The translations under genes and the position numbers were made by a program. Source: Megamerina dolium (Eukaryota; Arthropoda; Insecta; Diptera; Megamerinidae). Taken from it: 64,000 bases of DNA. Below, in pieces: positions 25,182 to 36,769 of this stretch (position 1 is the first letter of the stretch; every line of letters begins with the position of its first letter). The notes below the pieces were generated by a model. It had not been told where the DNA came from. It searched no databases and was given only the letters and a program-made list of their open reading frames with translations. Where the stretch lies: positions 5,351,501 through 5,415,500 of the forward strand of contig OY978525.1 of assembly GCA_963854835.1 (NCBI GenBank). The letters are read 5' to 3'.

Positions 25182-26176
25182 TCAGGTCAGTCCATAAGTT
25201 CGTACGTTTTTCTGTGGTGGTTTTAAAATAAATAAAAAAAAACAAGTTTTCAGTATTTCTTAATCAATAATATATTTTCCTGCATTATTTACAATGTCTT
25301 CCCAACGTTTAGGCAAATTTTTAATTTTCTGCTCAAAAAATTGTTTGTCCTTCGAGTCAAAATATACGTCGATATCCCTTTTTATAGCTTCTTTTGAGGT
25401 GTATTTCGTATTACTTAAATGGGACTGAAGTCTGCGGAAAAGATGATAATCGCAAGGTGCAATATTCGGAGAGTATGGTACATGCGGCATTAGCTCTAAC
25501 TCTGGCATTTGCGAACATGATTATTGTAAAGGACCCCAGTCGTCCCCAATAAGAATACGGTTCAAAAAACTCTCATTTTCAAGCTGAGAGAGAACACACA
25601 TTCACTCTCTTCTGAAGGTTTGCGATGGAAAGTTTATGCGGAATCCATTTTCCCAGCTTTGGAACCTTGCTCAATTGAACCAGATGCCTGTAAACTGTTC
25701 CATGTGATGAATTTAACCTTCTAGCTATCATATCGACTGTCGAACTTGGCTCAGCTTCTATGAGTTCCAGCAAGGCGTCGGAGTTAAAGACATCAGGACG
25801 ACCTGAGCGTGGAGAATCCTCAACGTCACAATCACCACTTCGAAATTTGGAAAACCACTTTTGCGCAGTCCTTACATTCACGGTATTCTCCCCATGAATT
25901 GCGTTTATTTCTGCTGCAGCAGTAGTTGCGTTTTTTCCACTTTTATAAAAAAAAAAAATATACAAAATATGCCTCTTATACTCGTTCGAAGATTCCATTT
26001 TATTTTTTAAGAACGTATACTTCTATCTGCGATAAAAATCATATGTTGAATGCACAATACATCAGAGAAAATAAAAATAGTTTCTTTGTCTCCCACGAAT
26101 AATTTTTTTGACACGCAAAAAGCGCCTACTGTGAAACTATTTAAAGAATAACGCACGAACTTATGGACTGACCTGA
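25182..26176 (-). mobile_element. mariner transposon, internally deleted, both terminal repeats intact
   Basis: The ends are a near-perfect inverted repeat of about 25 bp: TCAGGTCAGTCCATAAGTTC at the left, and the same 20 bases read inward from the right. The right end then continues GTGCG against GTACG at the left. TA duplications flank it at 25180-25181 and 26177-26178. The total length of 995 bp is about 285 bp short of a full mariner, matching the internal gap in the transposase. Nearly identical ends suggest a relatively young non-autonomous copy that could be mobilised by a related transposase. Confidence 0.93.
25260..25998 (-). pseudogene. mariner transposase lacking the catalytic core
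   Basis: The start is the ATG at 25998-25996 (MESSNEYKRHILYIFFFYKS). The N-terminal part carries the helix-turn-helix region AQKWFSKFRSGDCDVEDSPR then SGRPD, followed by HGTVYRHLVQLSKVPKLGKW and IPHKLS. A stretch near 25515-25560 still shows NRILIGDDWG, the first catalytic Asp block in altered form. The sequence then jumps directly to VPYSPNIAPCDYHLF, the third Asp block, and ends KRWEDIVNNAGKYIID at 25260. The block with the second catalytic Asp is deleted, so no active enzyme is possible. Confidence 0.92.
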
Positions 26177-26239
26177 TATTATCAATAATTGAACTATTAA
26201 TATAAAATAAGCCTTAGATTATCCAGAAGGTACCTAAAT

Positions 26240-26625
26240 TGATCAACACGGGAAGTCTTTATGTTCCATAAAGACAATGCTAGGCCACACATGTTTTTGT
26301 GACTCTCCAGAAACTCCTGGAACACGAATGGGCAGTTTTGATGCCTTTCTCTTTATAATCCATACCAGGTGCAATCGAATAAGAGCCATCTTCTTTATCA
26401 TTATGACATCAAGAGAAAATTGTGAAAATCGCTTAGACGAGTTTTTCGCCAATAGAGAGCTAAGCATCTGTAAGAGTGGTATTATGAAGTTACCCCTAAA
26501 ATAACAAATTATAAAACAACAGGTTGCATATTTGACTCAAATCAGACAATTTGAATGAAGTTAGATAAAGTCTTCAACGAAATATAAAAATAATGGATTT
26601 CTTTTTCCCCAACACAATACTAGAT
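26240..26625 (+). pseudogene. mariner transposase C-terminal fragment
   Basis: The frame near 26258 reads FMFHKDNARPHM, the second catalytic Asp block (FHQDNARPH). The frame ending at 26501 reads ENRLDEFFANRELSICKSGI then MKLPLK, the C-terminal block of irritans-type mariners. The region between, where the third Asp block (SPDLAPSDYHLF) belongs, is shifted and decayed. It lies only 64 bp from the mariner ending at 26176 but on the opposite strand and from a different subfamily, so it is a separate insertion. A TTTTTCCCCAACACAATA end near 26608 may be the old terminal repeat. Confidence 0.8.
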
Positions 26626-28164
26626 CTTGCTTTCTAATATTCAGTGCTATTTTTTTTTTTTTTTCATAATAATTTTAGCCACGCATTCAAGCATGATATT
26701 CCGAATGATATTTAAAAAATAAATACTTTATGAAATTCATGATAAGCAATATTTGAAAAACAACAATTTGCTGTTAGAGAGAATTCTAATGATAAGTGAC
26801 ATACCAAAATGTTAGATGGAATGAATATGGGAAGAATGATGGTATCGAGAAGAATGAAATTAAGTTCATGAATCTGCATGAAAAAAACAACAACAACAAA
26901 AATCGTCATTTTCAAACCATCTTTATACAAAACACGTGATTTATGCTTTTTTTTAGGTAGTAAATTTTTCGGAGAAAATGCCTTCTCCACAAGGCAAAGC
27001 ACCCATCCATTCATCAATCGTCGTTTATTGAACTTTAATGTCAAAAAATGAAAATAAAATTTCGAATAATAACAAGAACAATATAACTACGATAATTCCA
27101 AAAAATAATAATAATAATCAGGTTTAATAATAAATAATCAATGGATATCTACTATTCTGAATATTACCTATAAAAATTTGCTTTGGAGTGGGGCATGATA
27201 ACCAAGTTAACGTCTATTTAAGTAAAATACGATACATGTTAGGCGAACGTTAAAACTACGTGAAACGATTAGAATGAAAATAAAGCAAAATGATGATGGG
27301 CTGGTCAATTGGGCGTCGGTTATTTTTGTTTTTGTTTTTTTTTTCTCTACTACAGTACAATACATATAGATATATACTTTACACACGCACAAAAATGAAT
27401 ATGGGTAGAGATTTTTATATCGTTTTAGCAGTGGCATTGAAGAAATTGAAGGCAGATTAGTACTTGAACAAAAGGAGAACGAAAAAAAAAACAAAAATGG
27501 ATGCGGGAAATGTGGCTAATGAGCCGTAACCGAATGTTTTGATAGATATTGCGTTTATTTTTCTTCTTTTTTTTCTCTTGTTATCCACTTCATTGCGTTT
27601 TTTTTTTTGTTTTGTTTGTACCCTCAGCAATATTTAGTTTAGATGGCCAACTAGGCGGTGTGGCATTATTAATGCTTCCTTATTGAAAAGAAAATATATA
27701 TTTTTTTGAAATTAAAAAGTGCCAAAGATTGATGGATTTCATATATTTAATTATTTATATGAATTTTTGTATACATATGCATAAGCGAATATTGTTAGCA
27801 GAGATGATCATAAATATTATGAAGAAAATTTTAATATTTTCAATTCAAATTACCTTGAACCATGAAAACTGAAGGGAAACAAATTGAATACCCCAAAAAT
27901 TTCTTAAAGATTTATTCAACCATATCAAATTTGAAGTGGAAAATGAATTGTGGAAATTATGATTTTAAATTTGATTGCAAAAGAATATGGAAAGATGAGG
28001 GGGGAAGCATTATTAATTGAAGCATTTTTGGAATATATTGTATATACAATGTAAAAAAATATTGTATATTGATTGAAATAAAAAATTTAAATTAAACTAC
28101 GATTTTGGGTTGATAGTACAACATCTTTACAATACCGTCAGTACAACAAGTGGTTAAACAAACG
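26626..28164. other. AT-rich noncoding spacer
   Basis: There is no supported gene. Poly-T runs occur near 26650, 27340 and 27605, and AATAATAATAAT near 27107-27118. Confidence 0.5.
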
Positions 28165-28375
28165 GTTTTTGTTGGAGAGTTTCATATCGAAGATCGGGAA
28201 GGCCAACTGAAATTTATGACGAGGAAATAATGGTATCGATTGAAGAAAAATCATATGCGATAACTTGTAACATTGCCGAGACACTAACCGATCCTTACTT
28301 GACCATCTAAAGTAGCTGAGATTTATTAGCAAACTCGATGTTTGGGTTGCTTATAAGTTCAGAGAAGTCCATCTC
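28165..28375 (+). pseudogene. mariner transposase N-terminal fragment
   Basis: The frame at about 28179 reads VSYRRSGRPTEIYDEEIMVS and then IEEKSYAITCNIAETLT, matching the linker between the two helix-turn-helix motifs (SGRPxExDxxxLxxLIExxPxxTxxxIAExL). Further on, KLDVWV corresponds to KLGxWVPHEL. Nothing of the catalytic domain follows, because the next sequence is the palindrome-core repeat. Confidence 0.7.
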
Positions 28376-28415
28376 ATTCATATGTTGTTGTTGTATCAGC
28401 AAAAATACTCAAATG

Positions 28416-28547
28416 CTTTGTTTTGTTCCCGTACAAAGTATTTCCGTATTCTGATAATGTGAATGGACCTTGGTCGACCACGTGGTCGAGTGGGACGTAG
28501 ACCTGTCCATTTTTGGGAAGCGTTGTTGTTGTAGCAGCAAAAATACG
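28416..28547 (+). repeat. Dispersed palindrome-core repeat, copy C
   Basis: TGCTTTGTTTTGTTCCCGTA, CAAAGTATTTCCGTATTCTG, GAATGGACCTTGG, the exact palindrome TCGACCACGTGGTCGA (28474-28489), GACGTAGACC, and a TTGTTGTTGTAGCAGC end occur in order. Confidence 0.88.
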
Positions 28548-28662
28548 GAAATACTTAGTTTTGAGGTGAATAGTTCTTGGTCGACCACGTGGCCGAGTGC
28601 TTCCAGGACGTAGACCCGCCCATTCTTGAGGAGCGCTGTTGTTGTAGCACTAAAAATAATCA
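28548..28662 (+). repeat. Dispersed palindrome-core repeat, copy D, in tandem with copy C
   Basis: It follows copy C head to tail with the same block order, but the first block is shortened. The core at 28581-28596 is TCGACCACGTGGCCGA, one base off the palindrome. It ends in TTGTTGTTGTAGCAC. The tandem arrangement suggests duplication after insertion, or insertion into a like copy. Confidence 0.85.
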
Positions 28663-28734
28663 CAATCATATCATCTACGACTGGTATACAACCCTTAAAT
28701 GCACCAAAGCACAATAAATGAATAGGAACCACTT

Positions 28735-29830
28735 CTACAGTAATGAAATATATGACTGGCCCCCATTAATTATTCTTCAGCAATATTTCCTTCAAACATA
28801 CTTATCCCCCATCTACACTGCTTAAGAGGACTCTTGTAAAACACATGAAATCGGCAATAGCGGTCAAGTATTGATATCCATTGACATTTGTGGGTGACTT
28901 TCTAAGGGCTTCCCTTTAAAATTTTGACCATTTATCCTATACCCAAAGGCATCACTGTTATTATTGATTACGTAGAGAAAAGTAAACAGCACAAAGTATT
29001 ATAAAAGCAACTACATAACGTATTAATTCAGTATTAAAACTGTATTGATACATTGTAAATATTCGTTTGGGAAGCCAGCCTATTATTCTAAACATTTCTT
29101 CCGAACATACTTAACACCCATCTTCACTCCTTAAGGGGATTCCAATATAAAGCGACCGAAAAATCCCTGAAAACAACAAAAGCTGCCAAGCAACTACTCC
29201 TAGAGCAGAGGAATATATGACCGGTCCCAATTAATTTTTTCTCGATAGTATTTCCTCAAAAGATCGCCACGCCTTAAGGCGACTCCCATATGAAATTACC
29301 TAAAAATATCTGCAAATCGACAATAGCTGCTAAGGAACCACTCCTACAGCAGGAATATATGACCGGTCCCCATTAATTTTTTTTCGTCAGTATTTTCTCT
29401 AAAAATCGCAACGACTTAAGGTGACTCCCATACACAATTATCTAAAAATACCTGCAAATCGATAATAGCTGCCAAGGAACCACTCCTAGAGCAGAGGAAT
29501 ATATAACCGATCCCAATTAATTTTTTCCCGACAGTATTTCCTCAAAAATTCGCCACGCCTTAAGGCGGCTCCCATACAAAATTAGAGAAAAATATCTGCA
29601 AATCGACAATAGCTGCTAAGGAACTCGTCAGTATTTTCTCTAAAAATCTCCACGCTTTAAGGCGACTTCCATACAAAATTATCTAAAAACACCTACAAAT
29701 CGAAAATAACAGCCAAGGAATCGTTCTTAGAACAGACGAATATATAACCGACCCCCATTAATTTTTCCTTCTCAATATTTTCTTTTAACATACTTACCTC
29801 ATATCTACACTTGTTCTCATGTTTATAATG
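28735..29830 (+). repeat. Satellite array, unit about 145 bp
   Basis: Units read GGAATATATGACCGGTCCCC, ATTAATTTTTT, a TATTTCCTCAAAAATCGCCA-type block, CTTAAGGCGACTCCCATAC, TATCTAAAAATACCTGCAAA, TCGACAATAGCTGCCAAGGA and ACCACTCCTAGAGCAG. CAAGGAACCACTCCTA-type words start near 29188, 29333 and 29477, giving a 144-145 bp period. About six units are recognisable, with the edges more degenerate. The array is noncoding. Confidence 0.88.
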
Positions 29831-30395
29831 GTATGTATGTATATATCATAGTAAATTATACCACTTCATGCTGATCATTGCCACTGTCCAAGAGTCCAAG
29901 ATGACAAAAAAAAAAAATCAACTCAAAATAAGTCATTATCCCTACTTGGGTAAGTACTTGCATAGATAATTTGTCATTTAAATGGTAACATTTGAGCATA
30001 CAAATTTTTGATCAAATGAAGATATTTATCAGTTTTTATGTATACATATTGTATGTAAGTATATATGATATACTAGCAAAAATGTCCAAAAAATAAGATT
30101 AAATCTCGCCAATGCAGCAGCCATACAGAGAAGAGTTGCCATTGATAGTGTTATTTTTGGCTCGTATTGTATTTTCAATAATACTCGAAATAACATAAAA
30201 TAGATGGAAATAATAATAGCAGTATCAACAATCAAAAAAAAAAAACAACATCTGATATATTTATAAGAAATAGAAATATCATGCACATAAACGATATTGA
30301 TTTTGGCCTTCCTCATTTCTAACATTTGACACTTCTTATTCGTACATTTCTCATAATGTCTTTCATCTGTTGAAGGTCAAGTTCGTTTTGCATGT
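29831..30395. other. AT-rich noncoding spacer
   Basis: No gene or repeat family member was recognised. A minus-strand open frame at 30029-30325 shows no motif. Confidence 0.45.
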
Positions 30396-30636
<241 letters not shown>

Positions 30637-30724
30637 CTTTTGATATACCTACATATTGCATAGAAGTATATATTTATCAATTTGATCCTTTTGGGTTTTT
30701 ACCTTATTATATTGTTGTACATAT

Positions 30725-32015
30725 TTTTATACCCTGCATAATGCAATATGCATGGTATATTCATTTCGGTCAGATGTTTGTGTCCACTTGAAGGAATCTC
30801 CGGAGATATAGACATGGATATATATTCGTGATCAGCGTCGATTAAATTTTCGATTTAACGATGTCCGTCCGTCCGTCCGTCCGTCCGTCCGTCTGTCTGT
30901 CACCTGGCTGGTTCGCACGATAACTTGAGTAAATATTGAGCTATTTCGATGAAATTTGGCATAAGTAATCTATGATCCAAGGGTACGGAGGGGATTGATA
31001 TTGGGCATGATCGGTCAATAACCACGCCCACACCAAGCATTCAAAGCGACTAACCTCGAAATTTTCAAAATCTTTAACTTGCTATAACTCACATAATATA
31101 CCACTTGGGACAACAATATTTTGCGCATAGAGTTATATTATACTACTATATAACCTCGCCAAAAGTGGGTGAGCCACGCCTACTTTCTAGCGTAGCTCCC
31201 ATACAAAGTGTCTGTACTTCTTTTAAATTGAAACTGCTGTAATTTCTACAATCTTCTGTCTAGAATAACCATAATTGACACTTAGATTAACACGGTAATC
31301 AGAAATAATATGGCAGAAAACCAATGTGCCACGCCCACTCCTTTTTGGGTCTCCCATACAAAGTTGCGGAAATTAAAAAAAATGTTACCGGTTATAACTT
31401 GCAAACTATTCAGCGTAGAATAACGAGATTTAAGGTGTGGATTAGTACTGTACGAGCAACTAGGCTCACTGAAAATGGGCGCACCACGCCCAGTGTTTAT
31501 CGTAGCCCCATACAAATTTTAAATTGAAACAGCTGTAACTTAGGCAATCTTATATCTACAATAACCATAATTGACACTTAAATTAACATCGTAGTCGGAA
31601 ATAATCTGGCGAAAAATCAGCGTACCACGCCCACTTCTTATTGGGGCTCCCATACAAAGTTGAGGAAATTAAACAAAAATGTTAACCACCATAACTTAGA
31701 AACTATTCAACATAGGACACCAAATTTAAGGTGTGGATTAACATTGAAAAATTAATTGGATTTACTAGAAAGTGGTAAGCCACGCCCACTTTTTATATAG
31801 CTCCCATACTAAGCCTCGGAATTATCTTAAAATCCTTTTACTTCGTCAAAGTCAACCATATTTCGGGTGTAAATTAGTAGTATATGCAAAAATTGTTTCT
31901 CGAAAAGTGGAAATAAAAGAAAAGTTGGATATTCGAGTAAACTTTTTATATATAAATCTACATATGCAGGGTATAGTTTGGTCGGCCCCAGCCGACTGTA
32001 AGGAGATTTTTTTGT
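30725..32015 (+). mobile_element. mini-me-like dipteran element with (GTCC)n and internal ~150-bp repeats
   Basis: It begins TTTTTATACCCTGCATAA and ends TATGCAGGGTATAGTTTGG, so ATACCCTGCATA and TATGCAGGGTAT form an inverted pair. The core GATATATATTCGTGATCAGC is followed by GTCGATTAAATTTTCGATT and then (GTCC)n/(GTCT)n at 30863-30901. This matches mini-me elements of flies, a conserved core between (TA)n and (GTCY)n microsatellites (family described by Wilder and Hollocher; recalled, not checked). The rest is noncoding half-units with CCACGCCCAC and CTCCCATACAAAG at about 31172, 31326, 31471, 31621 and 31771, a ~150-bp period with a stronger ~295-bp alternation. No transposase is present. Confidence 0.75.
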
Positions 32016-32300
32016 TTAGATTTGATTAAAATTCAATGAATACACCAACGTATTAAAGCAACACACCGACCAACTAACCTATTTTTACCATTCAATAGAC
32101 ATCAGAACATTGTTTAGCCTTCAAGCCTTCAAATTATCATCAAATTTTATTTACATATTATTAAATGAGTGAAATAATAATAGAATTTTCTTCATTTACA
32201 CGTATTGACAATCTTAAGTAATTGACATTTCAAAAGGACACATACTCATATGTAGAAGACAAATGCATTGACCGACCATACCCTTAGTAATGACATTTTC
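32016..32300. other. AT-rich noncoding spacer
   Basis: Nothing was recognised between the mini-me-like element and the LINE fragment. Confidence 0.4.
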
Positions 32301-32344
32301 AATTTATTATATCGATTTTGATTTAAGAATGACCCAAATTAATA

Positions 32345-32492
32345 GCGAATTTTTAATGCATTGCGTAAGGGTTCGTATCCAGGTGTTTCTTGGCCGTCCG
32401 CGGCCTCTGCTCCCTTGCGGATTCCACTCAAGCGACATTCGCGTGATGCTATCTGGCTCGAACTGAATATAACATTCAGAAATCAATGACAT
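32345..32492 (-). pseudogene. Non-LTR retrotransposon, C-terminal fragment
   Basis: The minus-strand frame reads SITRMSLEWNPQGSRGRGRP and then RNTWIRTL, the well-conserved LINE C-terminal block (consensus ALxWNPQGxRxRGRPxNTWRRT). Only about 50 residues survive. The same LINE type is represented at 35335-36012 and 54500-54700. Confidence 0.8.
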
Positions 32493-32724
32493 CTGAGAAC
32501 GAAAGGTTCTCGAAGCGATGGTAAATCATTTCGAACTTTAAACATTAAAATGGTAAATAGAAGGCTCCTTTTACCGTAGATAACATAGGGATGAGTTAAT
32601 TTCTCATCGGCGAGATATTGCTGGATACTGTTCCATCTTTGAAAAATTAGCGCAAAATCGATTCCGAGAGATATATGCTTATCGGACTCTAATAGGGTAG
32701 TAAGCAAATGGAAGGAAGGGAGCT

Positions 32725-33260
32725 AAAATGTATCTTGGTACAGGAGTAGACACCTACTCGAATAAACTTGAATTTGCAGGGCTCTTCAAGATATAAAATT
32801 TCTTCGTTATACTCCAGGCCGAAAATAATGGCATTCTACATAATTACACATTTGTGAGAACAGCCGGGCGACGATCAATGTACTAGTTAAGACATAAAAT
32901 CGTAAAATCAAATTGAGTAGAGAATCACTTTGTTTGATCCGTCATCAATTAATAGAGTCCAAACATTCAGATATCCCTGGCAATTCAGAAGTCAGATGAA
33001 TGTACTGGGCATGGATCTGAAGTAATAGAGGTAGATTTCAGCACTCCGCTAAAGAAACAAGCGAACGTAAGTATGTAGAACATCTCGACACATGTAGCCA
33101 AAAGTAAATAAAATAAAAACTAAGACGCTTCCAAGGCTTAGTAAAGATGAAAGTGGATGGTTAACAATCATGAGAGCTGAAGGGAATTAGAGGGATTCAA
33201 ATAGTTAAACAGTAAGAGGTTAGGAAATAGAAAGAAAAACTGAATGCGTTTGAAAGACGC
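32725..33260 (+). pseudogene. Jockey-like RNase H remnant (tentative)
   Basis: From about 32728 the frame reads YLGTGVDTYSNKLEFAGLFK, a stop, then FVILQAENNGI. This resembles the RNase H block GxGAGVYSxxLxxxxxxxLPxxxSVFQAExxAI of LINEs. The following 400 bp has no intact frame; the word HGSEVIEVD near 33000 may be related. It is heavily decayed. Confidence 0.45.
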
Positions 33261-35334
33261 AACTAAAAACCTCATTAAAGTGAGTTGAAATTCCCATATT
33301 TTTGTCTAATGTGTAATTATAATATATAATTATATATATAATTATATTTTTTATTTATTTTTATGTAATTATATTTTAAAAATTCCATATAAATCTACAT
33401 TTAAGAGGGGACTCTTCCTAAGTACTCTGTAGTCGAATTTTACAAGCATTAATTTTGTAGAATATTTCAGTCCAATATTTCTCACATTAATGTGACTTTT
33501 TGAGTATTTTCTTGGCGATATTTCGTAGAGATCCTTTTAGAAATTTACATCTAAGGAATAACATGGAAATATTATCTGGAAAATTTCATTTAAGAAACAT
33601 CTACTGTGTTTAAAACTAAGCTTTTGTGTGAATCATCTTACGATTTTAGTCAGACCACATCTTATTTTTCCCCCTATTTCTTCATCGATTAATGAATAAG
33701 CCCACCATCAGCATATTTGAAATTAGTGAACTGTCAACAAGCTGTCTCGTCACTTAACACTCGCACAAACAATGGATTTATTTTATTTAAGATGACTCGT
33801 ACTTATGTATGCTCGCATTTTATGATTATTTCTTTTCACTTTGCATCATCTTGACATTTTTTGCCGCCCCATGAAAAAAATGTCAAATTAAAAAACACAT
33901 TCATTCACACACATTCTGTACATACATTATACTAATGTGATATCATATCAGCAAACTTCCATACACAGTGAATGTCAGTGCGTCTCTTTATCTTACGCAT
34001 TCAGAATTTAGTATGGGAATATATGATATGTACATATGTATGTTGGTGTAGCATGTACTGATTGCGTTTAGAAATATATTTTCGTCACTCAAATATTTCG
34101 TATATGATTTGAGCCTAGCAAGGATCACAACATATTGTTTGTTATTATGGCATTATACACACAAACACACACAAACACACACATTCATGCATATCATACA
34201 TATATGAATGTTAGAATTTAGCAAATTAAATTAAGCTTTATATCATTTGAAATATTTTATTTAACAAATTAGCATATGCATATATATATATACCCATTAT
34301 ATATACTGATTATACTTAGCCCATACCATAATAATTTGAATTAAAGACATTGATGTGGGCTAATGTGTGTTTGTCTGAGAATAAAATTTACAATAGCAAA
34401 CAATAACAAAAATATATATGTATATGTGCGTGCGAGACAAGTGACAAGTGACAACATTATTTATGTCACACATTGGGGTTGCATTAGTGGCCGGCCATCC
34501 TCCTCAAACCATAGAAGAAGAAAAAAAACATCAAACAAACGCAGTTAAAAAAATGAAAACTTAAAGGAAATTACGAAGTGAAATAAGAAAGTTTTTTCCT
34601 ATGCTTCCTTTAAAATCACAACCAACGAAAATAACGACGCAAATGTGAAGAACAATAACAATATAATTCATCCGCTGTCATTATAACGCTTGTTATTGTT
34701 GTTGTTGCTGTTGATAAGGTCGAATTTTTTATTTTTTTATTTTCAAAATACTTGCAGCCCATACTTATACAATGAATAAAATTGGTGACCAGAGAAGTGA
34801 TAAATAGAATTAAGTAAACGAAGGCAAGGGAAATGAAAACAAAATAATAACAATCAAGTGCATATTTAAGGGATAGGTCCTTAAAATGGAATAGTGCTCT
34901 TTTTTACACTAACATCTCTAAAGTTAATATTGATATTATAATAGAGTACATGAGGGCCTTCTTTTTGTATTATGGAAACTTTTATTTGAAATTTGTTCAG
35001 TAACATTTGGTTTATTAGTGTCAATTTGACCGATGCATTAAAAATTTATACTTTTTTATTCACTATGTTGTCATATTAAAATTCATAGTAAATTTTCTGA
35101 ACAATGCTTTTAGTATAATGATACAGAATTTGATTTAATAAAAATATTGTACAATCTGTCATTTTGACGGATTAGTAGTTCTAATGGTAATGGTAAAGGT
35201 AAATATTTGATGGAACGAAATATGCCATTTTATTATGTTTTTTTTTTTTTCATTTCAAATATCATTAACTTATGAAAAGATTTTGTAAAAACAAAAAAAA
35301 TGTTTTTTTTTCTCCTTTCTTCTGGCCTCCACAA
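33261..35334. other. AT-rich noncoding spacer
   Basis: There is no supported exon. Simple runs include ATATAATTATATATA near 33320 and (CA)n-like sequence near 34156-34185. The 61-codon frame at 34363-34545 ends in a Lys/Arg-rich run derived from A-rich DNA. Confidence 0.45.
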
Positions 35335-36012
35335 GGCTTCACCATCACACACGATTCAGGGCTGTTGTTCTAGCGCCATCCCATGTGATGTTGACATCAG
35401 TTAGTTCTCGCAAGTGTTTGTTGGCCGACTGCAGCTTCTGCTCCCTTGCGGGTTTCATTTAATCGACATTCTCGTGATGCTTTCTGGCTTTCTTAGCATG
35501 GGGCCAATCTTCCTACCAGAATACTCTACATATGTTCCACAAACACTTGTTAACGAAAGCTTGAAGTCTCTGCGTGATGCAGTTCGAGATTAGCCATGTT
35601 TCGTTTCCGTACAGCAGCGTCGATTTCACGCTTGCGGAGAATATTCGCATTTTCGTGCGTCTGGAGAACAGCCAAATGCTGCTCTTGCTTTGCTAAACCT
35701 GCAGTTAGCATCCGCTTCAGTTCCTCCGTCTGTTGATATTGTGCAACCGAGGTAGCAGAAGCTTTCGACGAAATCAATCGCACACCCGTCAATCATTATA
35801 TGGCTTGTATTGGAGTGATTGTTTCTCATGGCTTTGGGCTTTGCAATGTTTATCTCTAGTCCGACGGTGCGTGCCCGCGCGACTAAGTTGTTCGCCATCG
35901 CTTGCATATCGGAGAATTTGCGAGAGCGGAGACAAATGTGATCGGCAAAGTCCAAGTCCTCAAGTTGCCGTATGATATTCCACGTGATGCCAGTTCTCTT
36001 GTGGAAAAACAT
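35335..36012 (-). pseudogene. Non-LTR retrotransposon reverse transcriptase fragment
   Basis: The minus-strand frame 36012-35626 reads LEDLDFADHICLRSRKFSDM, where FADD of the catalytic box has become FADH. It continues ARTVGLEINIAKPKAM, then FCYLGCTISTDGGTEADANC and RFSKARAAFG. A shifted frame to about 35550 continues RKREIDAAVRKRNM. The piece at 35335-35500 reads ELTDVNITWDGARTTALNRV with SLVEARR, the last block of the same LINE type. Between them most of the C-terminal domain is decayed. The loss of a catalytic Asp and the frameshifts make it inactive. Confidence 0.85.
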
Positions 36013-36329
36013 AACAAAAACTTATTTTTAAAAATCTGAAATTCCTACATTAGACCACTACGTTCTACTATGCTCAATTTCTTCATGTTTAATTATGAAT
36101 TATTAAATTATGGAATTGCCCAAAAACGTTTAAATATCATTGTATGAATATTTCATCGACCAAAACTCTTGAAATTGGTTTCAAAAATTTATTACCAGTT
36201 CTCTCAATTAAAGAGCACCCTTAGGACAAAATAAAAGCATTTGATTGTGTAAAATTATTTTTTTTTTAAATTTAAATCTATTCCAATATATGGGCCTCTC
36301 CCTTCCTCCTAATATATTAGTATATCTTT
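36013..36329. other. AT-rich noncoding spacer
   Basis: Nothing was recognised. Confidence 0.4.
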
Positions 36330-36660
36330 AAATGTGATATGAAGACCAAAATGTGCTGGGTGTTAGTGTGTAATGACTCCATTTCCAAAACTAACTTAAA
36401 AAAAAAAGAAAAAAAAGTTACAAAGTGAGCGATGACATAAATTCAGGGGTAATATAAAAATGACAATAGACATCAAATGCATCCTCTAGAGTATTTAGTT
36501 AAATGTGATATGAAGACCCAAAAAAATGCTGGGTGTTAGTGTGTAATGCTACTTTTCAGAAATTAACTTGAAAAATAAAAACGACAAAGTGAGTGATGGT
36601 ATCAATTCAGGGGTAATATAAATGTGACAATAGACATCAAATGTATCCTTAATGTACTCT
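36330..36660. repeat. 171-bp tandem duplication
   Basis: AATGTGATATGAAGACC begins at 36331 and again at 36502. Both units continue with GCTGGGTGTTAGTGTGTAAT, AACTTAAAAA/AACTTGAAAA, AAAGTGAGYGATG, ATTCAGGGGTAATATAAA and GACAATAGACATCAAATG. The units differ by several substitutions and one A-run length change. The duplication is noncoding. Confidence 0.88.
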
Positions 36661-36769
36661 CTGAAAGGGTATTGTTGGAAAATGTTTTGTTGATTTTTGA
36701 GTTTCAACTGGCGATTATTTCTTATTTTTTTTTTGTTACTCTGAACAGAAATAACAATAAAATAAAAAT

